Counted from the first letter of the stretch, positions 1 to 11,387 are shown. The stretch is DNA of 64,000 nucleotides from Proteles cristata cristata (GCA_017311185.1 JAESUZ010000134.1:522001-586000); one strand, 5' to 3'. The notes: generated from the sequence alone by a model not told the origin. Made by a program: numbers and translations.

Positions 1-658
1 AAAAAGACAAGTGAGAATATTACTGAGCAATTCTACTGAAGATTCATGGAGCTGACACAGAGCGGGTGAACTGTATATAAATGTGTTCAGTGGTGATTAC
101 AATGTCTTTCTTCTTTGTTTGTAATAGTTATGGTGATTAATGAACCATTGTATCAGGCCTCAGTATCCCCCTCCCCCATACCCCTGCCTTTTTCGCCAAA
201 TTAAGGGATTATCTATGTTTTTTTGTTACAATGGATTTTTTTCACTTTTATGAAACTATAATAATTCAAAGCGTTGGCAGACAGAGAGCTGTCCCAAAGT
301 GCACAGATTTTATTATGCAGTGAGCACGGCTAATGCAAGGACAGCAGAGTATCTGAACTAGCTTTATCCTCCTGACCTTATTACGGGTGGTCTATGTGAG
401 AGGACACTATGGCTTCATATTAGAGATTTTTCCTTTTATTGTCAAATACAGGGATATATTCTTTAGGTGAATTTACCTAGAATCACTTGGGTATTTTTTG
501 GCCCAATAAAAGTCTATTGTAAAAAGATTGATCTATTAAATACTTAACAATTGTAAACCTCAGCGGCCAGTCAGAAATGTAATGCTTATTAACATACAAC
601 AGGATGTCTGTGGTGCCCTATGCAGCTGAGTAGTAGCCCTGTTTAATAGTCCATTGCA
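1..658. other. Upstream CCSER1 intron, no recognised element
   Basis: AT-rich unique-looking sequence. I see no open frame with family resemblance, no RNA gene and no repeat that I can name. Confidence 0.6.
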
Positions 659-874
659 GGGGCACCTGGGTGACTCATTCAGTTGAGCTTCTGACTTCGG
701 CTCAAGTCATGATCTCACAGTTCATGGGTTCAAGCCCCGCATCGGGCTCAGTGCTGATAGCCCAGATCTGGAGCCTGCTTCAGATTTTGTGTCTCTCTCT
801 CTTTCTCTGCCCCTCCCTTGCTCATGCTCTGTCTCTGTATCTAAAAAAATAAACATTAAAAATATATTTTAAAA
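659..874 (+). mobile_element. Can-SINE (tRNA-Lys-derived), + strand
   Basis: Head GGGGCACCTGGGTGAC, tRNA-like internal part with GGTTCAAGCCCC, CT-rich middle and an A-rich ATAAACATTAAAAA tail. It is flanked by the 10-bp target-site duplication TAATAGTCCA at 644-653 and 875-884. Confidence 0.93.
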
Positions 875-1011
875 TAATAGTCCACTTCACTATTTACCTC
901 AACCTAATTAAAGATGATTTTGATTATGGTGGTCTTGAAGCCATCTATTTCATTTAGAAGTCAAATGTTTTGAGCTGAAAATACCTGTTTTTCATATATT
1001 AAAGAATATTG

Positions 1012-1314
1012 CAGTTGACTCTTAAACACCTCGAGGTTAGAGGTGCTGATGCCCTGCACAGTCCAGAATCTGTATAACTTTTGCCCCCGCAAAATTATCT
1101 CCTAATAGCTTATTACTGAACAGAAGCCTTACCAATAACAGACAATTAACACACATATTTTGTATGTCATGCATATTATATACTATTTTCTTACAATAAA
1201 CTAGAGAAAATGTTATGAAGAAAATCATGAGAAGAAAAACATTTATATACTGTACCATAATTATAAAAAAAAGTGGACCCACACAGTTCAAATCCATGTT
1301 GTTCAAGGTAACTG
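1012..1314. mobile_element. MER2-type non-autonomous Tigger/pogo DNA transposon
   Basis: The ends are inverted repeats: CAGTTGACTCTTAAACA at the left and TGTTCAAGGTAACTG at the right. The interior (CTGTATAACTTTTG, GAAGCCTTACCAATAACA, ATTAACACACATATTTTG) follows the MER2 consensus as I remember it. A frame of about 89 codons on the minus strand lies entirely within the element and is not a gene. Confidence 0.88.
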
Positions 1315-1339
1315 ATATTTTTTCAGTACTGCCTACTGA

Positions 1340-1445
1340 TAAATGTGGTGAGTGTCTTGAGGTCAGTGACTGTATCTTGTAAGCCTATATCCTATTATCC
1401 AACTTCAGCCATTATTGCTTACTGGACACAATATGGATGTTTTAT
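1340..1445 (+). mobile_element. Possible L2 3'-end remnant
   Basis: The segment GAGGTCAGTGACTGTATCTT followed by a degenerate 'CCTATATCC' pattern resembles the conserved L2 3' end. It is highly diverged. Confidence 0.4.
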
Positions 1446-2278
1446 ATAATTGTGAAAAAATGCCATCTTTCCCTCTTTTTGGAAATAAGAATACGTTCAG
1501 TCTTTTGGAGTATACGACAATGGCTAATTTATCTTCTGAATGCATTTCTGTACATAGCCCATTCTTAACTATCTAAAATTTATAGAGATTCTTAGATTTG
1601 TATATGTTAAACTATAATCCACCAAACATCAGTAAACTCCTTAAATTAGTCACAGAACTTCACACCTGTATGGTTTCCAAAAGGTTTGTCAGTCTTCAGT
1701 GATGTTTAGATCTGTGATTGGACAAAGAGGTTTGAAGAAATAGCAATCTAACTAAAAGGAATTATAAAAAGAAGCACTTAATTATTTTACTGTAAGAGTG
1801 TTAGGGAATTCTAACTATGGGTGGCAGCCTTGCAATGTATAATAGTTCACTTTGTGGAAAAATTTGTAACGAGAGATACATTGCATAGATTATTACCAAC
1901 AATTATGCTTTACTCATACACTCATTATTGTATTCATTTTTTCAACTTCAGTTATACACTTATATACTGAACCTAATGTATGCCAGGCACCATGGTAGTT
2001 CACAACTAAAACTTGACAAATTTTTGAAAATTCTATCATAAACTATTAAATCTGTGAAATTTAAATTTTATATTCCATTTTATTCTTATCAGTCTTAGAG
2101 AAAAGAGGATAGAAGACACTAAAATGGACACTTTGACAGAAGGGTCTCAAAATTTTCAAAGACTAATACTAAGAGGAAATGAAACCCATCACAAGGAATT
2201 TTTTTCTAGCTCAATACTGACATTGATCAACAGCTTGGAAAATATTGCTTTGAATATGTTACATTGTAATTTTATGTT
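1446..2278. other. Upstream intron, no recognised element
   Basis: Unique-looking AT-rich intron leading to the splice acceptor. A weak 'GCCAGGCACCATGGTAG' motif near 1982 may be an L2 or MIR trace, but too little is left to call. Confidence 0.5.
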
Positions 2279-2298
2279 CTTTTTTTTTTTCTTATTAG
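2279..2298 (+). promoter_or_regulatory. CCSER1: 3' splice site: polypyrimidine tract and AG
   Basis: A run of T with single C interruptions leads directly into TTATTAG at the exon boundary. It is a strong, uninterrupted tract with no competing AG between the T run and the used AG. Confidence 0.85.
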
Positions 2299-2506
2299 GA
2301 ATCTTTCCCTGAAATTAACAAAAGACATTGATCAGGAAGTCAGGTGTTCCCATATGAGCCGAATGCCCACCAGTCCATCTTCAGATTGGCCCCTGCAAGG
2401 TATAGAAGAAAATGGAGGCCTAGATTCTCTGCCCTTCAGATTGATGTTACAGGACTGTACAGCCGTCAAGACATTATTATTAAAGATGAAGAGAGTTCTT
2501 CAAGAG
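2299..2506 (+). CDS. CCSER1: Internal coding exon of CCSER1 (FAM190A)
   Basis: Seen: 208 bp open on the + strand, preceded by a pyrimidine-rich tract ending TTATTAG (AG at 2297-2298) and followed by GTAATT (GT at 2507-2508). The first base completes a codon begun in the previous exon (phase 2 acceptor); 69 full codons follow and the donor is phase 0. The peptide starts NLSLKLTKDIDQE, includes MSRMPTSPSSDWPLQG, and ends in a Leu/Lys-rich stretch LMLQDCTAVKTLLLKMKRV that looks like the start of a coiled coil. Known (from memory): this matches the segment of CCSER1 just before its C-terminal coiled-coil part. CCSER1 is a serine-rich protein of poorly defined function, reported in connection with cell division; intragenic deletions are frequent in tumours. 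Since 208 is not a multiple of 3, skipping this exon would shift the frame. Reading into the intron meets TAA after six codons. No other exon is visible here. Confidence 0.9.
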
Positions 2507-2512
2507 GTAATT
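2507..2512 (+). promoter_or_regulatory. CCSER1: 5' splice site GTAATT
   Basis: Exon ...CAAGAG is followed by GTAATT. The GT and the A at +3 fit the donor consensus; +4 A is normal, +5 is T instead of G, so this donor is of moderate strength. Confidence 0.8.
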
Positions 2513-2559
2513 AATGGTTTACTCTAAGATTAATGCCTTTCAGTGCTGGTAGGCAGTGG

Positions 2560-2735
2560 AATCTGTAGACTGCTTAGTCCCTGCTTTTCTCAGTAATTAA
2601 GTGCATGACATTGGGCAGGGGTCAGGTGTCCTCTTGCAGTTTAGCTCTCTCATTTGTCAAATGAAGGATGTAGAGCTCTGGTTTATAAGGTACTCTTAAA
2701 TTCTAAAATTCTATGATTCTATGAAGGAAGTGAAA
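2560..2735 (+). mobile_element. Ancient MIR/MIR3-like SINE remnant
   Basis: Contains the degraded series GACATTGGGCA, CTCATTTGTCAAATGA and a tail ATTCTATGATTCTATGA, typical of old mammalian MIR-class SINEs. It lies just inside the downstream intron, about 50 bp after the exon. Confidence 0.55.
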
Positions 2736-3106
2736 AAAAGAATAAAGTGACACCAAACCTTGGCAAAGTTTATTAAAGAGAAATGGGCATCAGCTATTAA
2801 GTTACATTTCTATGTTACTATAAAGCTATTGAGAGACCTATTAAATGGACTTCATTTTAATCATACTGAGGCCTTTATTTGTATGATACCATAAAAGAAG
2901 TTTAGTCATTTTTGTTCTAGTGAAAAACAGTCTAGTAAAATTTAATCTTAATATTTGACTGTTTTTACCCACTGAATACATTTGCTTTTCTACATTTGTA
3001 CTCAGGTAGATGATGAATTTGTTAGGAAAATTCATGATGGATTTTTTAATCTGATTGCCCAGTAATCAGCCGTTTTTTAGGATTTAAATATGTAATGGAT
3101 TTATTT

Positions 3107-3314
3107 ATTATTTTTTAATGTTTATTTATGTTTGAGAGAGAGCGTGTGTGAGCATGCAAGCAGAGAAGAGGCAGAGAGAGGGGGAGACAGAGGATCCAGA
3201 GCAGGCTCCGCTCTATCATCACAGAGCCCGATGCAGGGATGGAACTCACTAACCGTGAGATCATGACCTGAAGTGAAGTCAGATGCTTAACCAACTGAGC
3301 CACTCAGGCGCCCC
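3107..3314 (-). mobile_element. Can-SINE, - strand
   Basis: Reads as the reverse complement of the SINE: GAGAGAGAGCG repeat part, CACAGAGCCCGATGCAGGG, GAGATCATGACCTG and the head GCCACTCAGGCGCCCC. The 12-bp duplication ATGGATTTATTT flanks it at 3095-3106 and 3315-3326. Confidence 0.93.
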
Positions 3315-3374
3315 ATGGATTTATTTTTATAATTACTACTATTTTCTTTGGGGATTTCTATAAATAGTATGCAC

Positions 3375-3510
3375 ATTAACATTATTTCAGAGATGTAAAG
3401 TGAGAGGTCAGAAATTTTACATGACTTTCCTCTACTAGGTGTGAATTCAAGACAACGGCTTGATATTTCTGAATCCAAAGTCACTCAGCTTTTTACTATA
3501 TCCCATTATT
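3375..3510 (-). mobile_element. Possible MIR remnant, - strand
   Basis: AGAGATGTAAAGTGAGAGG followed by GACTTTCCTCTACTAGGTG and GAATTCAAG resembles the central MIR core read in reverse. It is diverged. Confidence 0.45.
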
Positions 3511-4825
3511 CAATTGATTTGTCTTAATTGATAGGAGATGAAAGTAAATAATGTGAGAACAGGAAAATACAACTATTTAGAATGACTAGTAGTAGTAGTA
3601 GTATGGCTTCCTTACGAAGATGATCACTAATAACTTGCCTTTCTAACAATTAAGTAATAATAATGTTAGCGGCTTCCACTAGAGGCCAAAATGGAATCAG
3701 AAAGAGAGAGGGTATTTAAGAGAAATGATACCGTAGACTATTGGGGGTATTCAGTCATATGTTCTTATCAGTTGTTCAAATAAAAACTGGAAGAAATATC
3801 TGCATTCCATACCAGTTTATATTGCCAGAATCTATGCAGTGCGGTGTAGGAGCAGTGTTTTTATATTCAATCACTGTTACAATTTCAGGAATTTTATGAG
3901 CTGGCAGTTAAGGACTTTCATAAAAATTAAATTATGTACACTTTTAATGAAGCACATTATATTTTTAGAAGGATAATCCATACTTGAAACTATCATTTAT
4001 TATTTATTTTAATATATTCTACTATTGACTATACTCATGAGTTTATTTACATTTATTGGCTGTATATGTGAAAATACTTTATAATAGCTACTGTGTATGT
4101 TTTCCAATTTTAGATTCATTTATGGCATTTTGTTAGCTTGAAATCAGCCACATGGGAGTATTATGCCACAGAAATTGACAAATACTACAAATTAGGGCTT
4201 CTGGTTTTTGTAAGCCTATTAAGTATTTAAGAGCATACTATTATATGTATGACTCTGAGGTTCCTGTACTGACAATGTAAGTGCTTTGTTGTACTTGTTA
4301 AATCTCCCTGACCTTTGGCTTAACATGCAGCCTGAATCTCTTTGAACAGCACAAGCTTAATAACAGCTGTTCTATTAAAAGATATTAATCTCAAAGTCTG
4401 TAATGTTCAACTGTTCATCTTTCTACCTCTCCTTTGGTTTGAGTTTTAATTAAAAAATCAACAAATAAAAAAGAAGTAGGAAGAACTGACAGGAAGTGTC
4501 AAGGGGCTTTCTTAGGATACTTAATTTTATAATTTAAAAATATTTAGGGATATTCACTGTAGCGTCAAAGTTCTGAATATATTGAGATTGTTTTTATACT
4601 TCCATCTATTTTTATTCTTTAATGAATATTTGAGGAAACTGAAGATAATTTATTTTAAAGCTCATGTATAATGAGCAATAATTACATGTTTGTTAAGCCA
4701 TTCAGAGAGCAGGGTCTTATTCTTTATTGTCAACATTAAAAGCAATATTATGATTAGAATTGACAACTGTTCTCATTGTCTTTATAATAAATGCCTTAAA
4801 AGAAAATTGTTTATTTAAATATTCT
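3511..4825. other. CCSER1 intron, no recognised element
   Basis: AT-rich unique-looking intron. The only repeat seen is a five-unit AGT run near 3588-3603. Confidence 0.55.
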
Positions 4826-4939
4826 TGGGGCACGTGGCTGGCTCAGTCGGTAGCACAGGTGGCTCTTGATCTCAGGGTTATGAGTTCAAGCCCCACATTG
4901 GATGTAGAGATTACTTAAATAAATAAGCTTTAAGAAAAA
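4826..4939 (+). mobile_element. Short older Can-SINE subfamily, + strand
   Basis: Head TTGGGGCACGTGGCTGGCTC and tRNA-like GAGTTCAAGCCCCACATT, then a short unique end GATGTAGAGATTACTTAAA and ATAAATAA tail. It lacks the CT-rich body of the main family. The same short form recurs at 39609. Confidence 0.8.
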
Positions 4940-6479
4940 GCTGTTCCTAAGCCAGGAGTTTTCAAATGACAGTTTATATTTCATTACTTAATTATTTTCT
5001 TAGCTGCAGAAGATCTCAGCTATTTGATTTTTAAGATAAAATGGAACTAAAGATTTTAATATATCACATTAGAAAATGCTCCTATTTGAGATTTTTCCTA
5101 ATGTTCCTCTGTTGATGTCTTAAATTTTAATTTTGAGATAGGTTAAATATGGATATTTTTAATGGAACCTCACATTTTTAATTTCGTCCTCCTTCTTTGA
5201 ATATCAGTTACTATTAAAGTGCCTGGGCATATTCCCAAAAACTCAAACATTAACTCCTTTATATAAAGCAAAACAAAACAAATAAACAACAACAAAAAAA
5301 TAAATAAACCCTGACTTTGGGCCCTTAGAAATTCATTGTCACTTTAGCAATAGCGATAAAAGTGACTGTACCAATGGGGGAACTATGTCATTTTTTTTCC
5401 ACATAATTTGTTATTTTTGTTCCATTTGTTCCATTTGTTATTTTTTTTCCACATAATTCTATTAGCTGTCAAAGAAGAGAATATTTAATATCTACGGAGA
5501 TAGTTTCTGTTCTGTTTCCTTTTAGCTTGTTCTGTTTTCTTTTTGCATTCTCTCATGAAATTTGCACTATATGGTAACTAACCAAGAAGGCTATGCCAAA
5601 GAGATTTCAGGTGAGATGAGTAGTATAATTTCTAGAAAGATAACAGCTAATAAGAATATTAATCTAAGGTCATTTGTAATCCCCCACTACCACCCTTGCC
5701 TTTTTAGTTTATATTTAATAAATGAACACTAGGAGTGTACCTAGCAAATTTCCTGAATCAAGAAACATTAAAAAAAGTTAGATAAATGTTAAACAAATTT
5801 TAAAAAGTTAATATCATGAGATGAATCTATTCTAACAACGTAACTACATTAGTGAAAAATCAGAGAATCATTTATTTGAGAATCAATATAATTTACAAAA
5901 CTATACAAATTTAGAATGGTAATTAACTAAAAAGCTTTTACTTATTTTCTTTTTTTCTCAACAACCTAGTAATCCAACTTTTTAATTTTAATATCTACAA
6001 AAATAATAATAATGGAAAATTTTGAGGTATTATTCCTTATTTTTAAATTTTAATTATGATTTATAAATATATGATGAAATTAGGATGTTTTGAACTCCAC
6101 CATTCATCACTATTCAATGGACATATAAGAGTTTCTTGTTTTTTTAAAGATATTTCAGTAAAATAATTCTAATGATTTTATAACTTACATTTTTTTATAT
6201 CAGCACATCAAGAGCAAATGAAAAGCCTATAGAATAGTAACTCCAGCAATGGATAATTACAGATGGGAAAATTAGTTGGGGAGTCATAAACTAAGGAAAT
6301 TTACCAAAAGCAAGCAATTACCCATGTAAATATAGATAGCAGTGTAATAATTAGATTTCACTTTACATTTCCTTTTGAAAATAACAAAATAACAAGTTTC
6401 TGGTATCTGCTTTATGATTGTTTGTTTTTGCTTTCTAAAAAAGTTTGTTTAATTTAAAAATTAGAAAAGATGTACTATT
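4940..6479. other. CCSER1 intron, mostly unique
   Basis: No gene or named repeat. At 5390-5408 and 5440-5458 an identical 19-bp stretch (a T run followed by CCACATAATT) occurs 50 bp apart, suggesting a small local duplication. Confidence 0.5.
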
Positions 6480-7048
6480 AAAACTGAAAACACAAGAAAA
6501 TAAATAGCTGTACTGTCAGATATAAGACATGTTATCAGAATCAAAGGCCTGTGTTTCATACTGATAAAGAGTCAGTTCATCAGGAAAACATAATCATACA
6601 TATGGATGGCTTATTTATGTAGCTTGTAAATTTATGGTATAAAATTTGACAGAACTAAATGAAGAAATAGACAAATTCATATCATTGTTGATTTTAACTC
6701 TGTTCCCTTATAATTGATAAAACTAAATGAAATCAGAAAAGTTTCAGAATATTTGAACATTATCAACTTCTTTAAACTAACTGACATTTATAGATTACTG
6801 CAATTAATAATAAAATTATACATTCTTTTCAAATGCATGTAGACCATCACCAAGACAGAGTACTTGTTCATAAAAGAAGTCTCAATTAATTTCAAATGTA
6901 GACATCTGTGGAGTACATTTTTTTTAGAACAATGGAATTAAATTAGGAGTCAGGAAGGACAAAATAACTAGAGATCAACTACTTGGAAATTAAAGAAAAA
7001 ATTACTATATAACTCATGGATCAATTTCAAACCTCAAGGGAAATTTTA

Positions 7049-7273
7049 TTTATTTTTTTTTAATGTTTTTTTTTTATTTATTTCTAGGAGAGAGAGAGAG
7101 ACAGTGTGAGCAGGGGAGGGTCAGAGAGAGAGGGAGTACAGACTGAAACAGGCTCCAGGCTCTGAGCTGGCAGTCAGCACAGAGCCCGACACGGGGCTCG
7201 AACCCACAACCGCGAGATCATGACCCAAGCGAAAGTCGGACGCTCAACCGACTAAGCCACCCAGGTGCCCCAG
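7049..7273 (-). mobile_element. Young Can-SINE, - strand
   Basis: Near-consensus copy of the youngest subfamily seen here: GAGCTGGCAGTCAGCACAGA, GGGGCTCGAACCCACAACCG and GACTAAGCCACCCAGGTGCC. The 16-bp duplication CTCAAGGGAAATTTTA is exact at 7033-7048 and 7274-7289. Confidence 0.95.
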
Positions 7274-7411
7274 CTCAAGGGAAATTTTAAAGTGATTTGT
7301 TTATTTGAGTGATATGATGATGATATATATAAGATGAAAATCTAAAATTTGTAGTATAGCATTGCAACCATAGTTAGAAGGAAGTTTATAGTTTTAAAAG
7401 TTTATATTTAA

Positions 7412-7606
7412 GGGTACCTGGGTGGGTCAGTTTATTGAGCTTCTGACTCTTGATTTTGGCTCATGTCATGATCCCAGCGTTATGGAATTTAGCCTCACAT
7501 TGAGCTTGTGCTGAGCATGGAGTCTGCTTAAGATTCTTTCCCTCTACCCTTCTCCTTTGCTTGTGCTCACTCTGTCTCCAAAAAATACAATATATATATA
7601 TAAAAT
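7412..7606 (+). mobile_element. Can-SINE (older type), + strand
   Basis: GGGTACCTGGGTGGGTCAG head, CATGTCATGATCCCAG, and the GCTGAGCATGGAGTCTGCTT body of an older SINEC type. Exact 16-bp duplication AAAAGTTTATATTTAA at 7396-7411 and 7607-7622. The tail contains a short TA run. Confidence 0.93.
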
Positions 7607-7772
7607 AAAAGTTTATATTTAAAGGAAGAAAGTGCTGTAATTGACAACCGAGGTCTTTTCTCAAGTAACTAGAAGGGAAAATTAAATCTAAAGGAAGGAA
7701 TAGAAAGAAACATGAAGAACAAACTTAATAAAGTTTGAAAAAAGTTGAAAAAAGATAATAGAAAATTTATGA

Positions 7773-7895
7773 ACCCTAGGGTGATTCAGTTGCATAAGCA
7801 TCTGATTCTTGATTTCAGCTTAGGTCATGATCTCATGCTTCCTGTATCAGAGCCTCATGTTAGGCTTTGTGAGGATAGCACAAAGCCTACTTAGG

Positions 7896-7937
<42 letters not shown>

Positions 7938-8002
7938 CCTACCCCACTCACATACACATGGGCAATGTACTTTCTTTCAAAAATAAACATTTAAAAAAAG
8001 CA
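7773..8002 (+). mobile_element. Can-SINE with expanded CT run, + strand
   Basis: Diverged head, GCTTAGGTCATGATCTCATG, then about 33 bp of pure CT repeat (7902-7934), and tail AAATAAACATTTAAAAAAA. Exact 13-bp duplication AGAAAATTTATGA at 7760-7772 and 8003-8015. Confidence 0.93.
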
Positions 8003-8398
8003 AGAAAATTTATGATTCCTAAATTGGTTTTTTTCTGAGAAGTAAAAAAAAAAAAAAACTAAAAGAAAAAAAGAAACAAGTTACCAGTCTCATCGATGAA
8101 TCAAGGCAGAAATAAGCAGTACAAATCTTAAAGATATTGAAAGGAAAACCAGGTGATATTATTAACAGTATGACCACAAATATAAAAAAATAGATGAAAG
8201 GCACAAATCTTTTTAAAAATGTAATTTTCCAAAATGACACAAGAAGAAAGTAAAAGTCTGCATTTTCCAATTTCTATTAAATAAATAGATGTTATTATTA
8301 AGAGATGGAAAAGAAGGAGAAGGATAAAAATTATTCAATAAAAAAGCAACTACAGGAATTTTAGTGCTGAATTCTATCAAATATTAAAGAAAATCTTA

Positions 8399-8497
8399 AG
8401 AACATCTGGCTATCTCAGTTCGTTGAGCCTCAGACTCTTGATTTGCCTCAGGTCATGATCCCAGGGTTGTGGAATCTAGCCCCATGTTGGGTCTTAG
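8399..8497 (+). mobile_element. Truncated Can-SINE fragment, + strand
   Basis: Only the tRNA-like half is present (CATCTGGCTATCTCAG, CTCAGGTCATGATCCCAGG, TAGCCCCATGTTGGGTC). It stops abruptly where the duplicated block at 8501 begins, so its 3' half was lost. Confidence 0.75.
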
Positions 8498-8500
8498 GAC

Positions 8501-8862
8501 CCATTTCTTCTTGAATCCAGCACTAATGTCTCAGTTGTAATACAACTCACATACTATTGTGTAATTTAATGGGCTAACTGTAGCATCCAGAATTTCAGGC
8601 TGCAACATAGCAGATACACAGCAGATGGCACCCTGCAGAACCTCCAGGGCATACTCTGGAGTATGTGTTCAACCCTTCTGGTGGGGGAGGGAGACAGAGA
8701 ACAGAGAGCCACTTAGGCAAATGGTCCTGTAGAAAGCCTGCAATTGTGTTCTTCTGAGACACTTTTTTACTGAAATTGTGTTTTGGTTTTGTTTGAAAAT
8801 CAGAAACATTTATCTAAATGTGTAACACCATCTTTTATACCTCAGTGATTAAAAACAGACAT
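8501..8862. repeat. Duplicated block, copy A, with its last ~55 bp inverted
   Basis: 8501-8807 matches 11791-12093 in the same orientation with only scattered differences (for example GGCTGCAACATAGCAGATAC is identical in both). 8808-8862 matches the reverse complement of 12118-12171. I do not recognise the family. It carries no poly-A and no convincing reading frame. Confidence 0.85.
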
Positions 8863-8874
8863 ATATTAGATGGT

Positions 8875-9050
8875 AAAGATCACAGGTGTTTGAAATCATT
8901 AAGATCTATGAGTGATTCTCACTTCTGCCACGTAATAGCTGCTACAAGGTGATTAAGGTTTTTGAGTCTCTATTTCACCATATGAAACTTTATTAAATAT
9001 CCTATAAGGTTATTTGGACAATTAAATAATAAAAAGGTTATCACAGTGAG
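8875..9050 (+). mobile_element. Probable MIR, + strand
   Basis: CACTTCTGCCACGTAATAGC, then degenerate core, then ATTAAATAATAAAAAGG, follows the MIR order (Cys-rich core, splice-like end). It is diverged but ordered. Confidence 0.6.
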
Positions 9051-9414
9051 AATATGGGGGAAAGTATCCATGAATATGAGTTACTGTGGTTACCTTGTTA
9101 GTATGATTATTAAAGACTATGTCAAGCCAGGTGACAAATATTAGACATTTCTTAAACACTTGGAAATATACTAGTAAATGTTATTTACTAGTACAAACTG
9201 TTGCATTTATTGAATAACAATTCATTATTGATCATTATTAATAAAAGTTATATTAGTTGAAACTAAAGATAGAAGTATTATTCCCATTCATGGTTTTCTG
9301 GGCTTTCAACTGAGGCAGTACATTTAAACTGATGTTCTCTGGCTAAAGAGCTACTGCATGTCAACTAAATTTCCTGTTTTCAGTCAATATGTAAGAAAAG
9401 TTTTACGAGTTAGA

Positions 9415-9985
9415 AATGATGGTAACAGATCATGGTGGTAGCAGTTGAGGCAGTGAGAAGGAAAACAATGTGTGGTGTGTTTTGAAAGTAATGCCATCAA
9501 TAATTGCTATAGATTGGAATTGGATGGTGATGGGAAGAGGAAAGCAAGTGTAACAGAGTTGTAATTTGAGTAATGGGCAACTGTTCTTGCCACTGAATTT
9601 GGGATGAGTAGGAGAGGAGTAACCTGTGTGAGACAGGAAGGAAACAAGACTTCTGTTTTGGCCAGGTTATGGTGAAGGTGTTTATTTAGACTCACAGGAA
9701 CTGTGTCAAGTAGAAATTCAAATTAATATGTTTACTAACCCAGAAAGATTAGGGCTATAAATATACATAGAATATTCAGGATTATGTAGATTCTGCTTAA
9801 AGCTATGGAAGAGAGAACTTATACCTAAAACCAGAATGAGAGGTTTCAATATTTAATGATGGAAAATCAAGAAAAAGAGTGTCTGATAAGAGGAGAAGAA
9901 TACTAAGAGTTTTAATGTCAAGAAGCCAAGAGAGAACATGGCTTCAAGAATCACAACCTGTGGGATGGTTCTGACCAGTGAGTAT
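9415..9985. other. Possible old LINE 3'-region remnant
   Basis: GGTGGTAGCAGTTGAGGCAG, CTTCTGTTTTGGCCAGGTTA and GGTTATGGTGAAGGTGTTTA resemble a widespread old mammalian LINE 3' sequence, but I cannot name the subfamily. No coding potential. Confidence 0.3.
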
Positions 9986-9989
9986 GACA

Positions 9990-10074
9990 ACAGAACAGAA
10001 CAGAACAGAGGAGAAGAGGAGGGGAGGGGAGAGGAGGGGAGGAGAGGAAGAGAAGAGAAGAGAAGAGAAAAGAA
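9990..10074. repeat. Polypurine GA-rich tract
   Basis: Starts as AACAG repeats and becomes GGGGA/GAGAA repeats with no pyrimidine for about 60 bp. It could adopt triplex DNA. Confidence 0.85.
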
Positions 10075-11134
10075 TCTATGGATTTTGGAAATCCACTAAT
10101 TCCAAAAGTAATTTACCTAAGCATTAGGAATTTCAGTATGTAAAATGACCTATTTGAAATGTTCATTTACAAAACAACAGCCTAGAATAGAAATAGTAAC
10201 CATTTCCACCTGGTTCTCAATTGTTAAATTATAGGGTCATTTATTTACAAGGCATCGCTCTCTGTGTTTGAAGGGTATGAAAATGAATAGTACATGTCCT
10301 GAAATAATTTTCAAAACTTATCTTAAAGTAAGACATGTTTAGTTTTGGAAAGATATTATAAATTTTATTAGGCTAATTAAGAATAATAAACAGAAGTTCA
10401 TTTTACATGGGTGTTCTCCATATGGAGGTATTATTTTTCCTTGAAAAACTGTTATTTATATTTCTTAAGATTTTTGTATTGCACAGGCAATCTAGCATAG
10501 TGATCACAATATACTAGTCTGTACTGGAAGAGACTTCTCAAATTTGAGCATCAGTTCTCGCTAGGTGCATGCGACTCTGGGCAAGATACTAGGGTCTTCA
10601 TAAAAATCTGATCTCTTTCAGAAAGGAATTACTAAGTGAATGTTCAAAAGTACTCAGTTTTTCCAAAGCTCTTATATCACATTACTCTACCTCTAATATA
10701 TTCATGTAATAGAATGGTTTTTATTCCTGTATTATCATGTCCCATAAACAGTATTTTAAGCACAAAAACCAAGTCGCAGATAAATTCTTATAGACTATAG
10801 AGTTAAAAAATGAAAAAGTTAAATAATATATTATTTAAGAATATATGTATATATACTAGTGTGTGTATACATATATAATATATACTAATACACTAATAGT
10901 ATTAATAATAATATACACTAAAGCCATAAGAAGAAGTATGATAAGTTAAACATAAGATTACTAATCTGTGTAGAGATAGTGGGAAGGAGATAGGTTAACA
11001 TGTACAGTTAAGGAAAGGCTTACACAAGACTTTATAGATAACATTTATTATATTACCAGTACATTTCCTTATATGTTTCTTTCAAAATCATTACATACAC
11101 ATAATATTTTCTTATATGTGTTTAATGTTGCATT
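10075..11134. other. CCSER1 intron, little recognised
   Basis: 10488-10600 contains a probable MIR trace on the + strand (GCATAGTGATCACAATA, ACTCTGGGCAAGATACT). 10845-10920 is a TA/TATA-rich tract. The remainder is unique-looking. Confidence 0.5.
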
Positions 11135-11152
11135 AAGAAACTCAGTCTTTCC

Positions 11153-11387
11153 AGGACTCCTGGGTGGCTCATTTGTTTAAGTGTCCGACTTCAGCTCAGG
11201 TCATGATCTCATGGTTTGTGAAGTTGAACCCCATATTAGGCTCTTTGCTGACAGCTCAGACCCCAGAACCTGCTTTGGATTCTGTGTCTCCCTCTCAATG
11301 CCACCTCTCCCCTACTAGTGCTTTCTCTGTCTCTGTCTCTGTCTCTGTCTCTCTCTCAAAAATAAATAAACATTAAAAAATGAAAAA
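11153..11387 (+). mobile_element. Can-SINE, + strand
   Basis: GGACTCCTGGGTGGCTCAT head, CAGCTCAGGTCATGATCTCA, six GTCTCT units, and AAAAATAAATAAACATTAAA tail. The duplication AAGAAACTCAGTCTTTC (11135-11151) is repeated, slightly diverged, at 11388-11405. Confidence 0.92.

Larger units (their letters stand above)
6480..8398 (+). pseudogene. Ancient LINE-1 ORF2 remnant (L1M age), broken by three SINEs
   Basis: Ungapped stretches follow an old L1 ORF2: ACTGATAAAGAGTCAGTTCA, GAAGAAATAGACAAATTCA, ACATTTATAGATTACTGCA, TACATTCTTTTCAAATGCA and GAATTAAATTAGGAGTCA. These correspond to the endonuclease domain. Further on, GAATTTTAGTGCTGAATTC (8356-8374) matches the RT-domain start. Many stops and indels make it non-coding. 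SINEs at 7049, 7412 and 7773 split it, and its right end is cut by a SINE fragment and an unrelated duplicated block. Confidence 0.8.
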
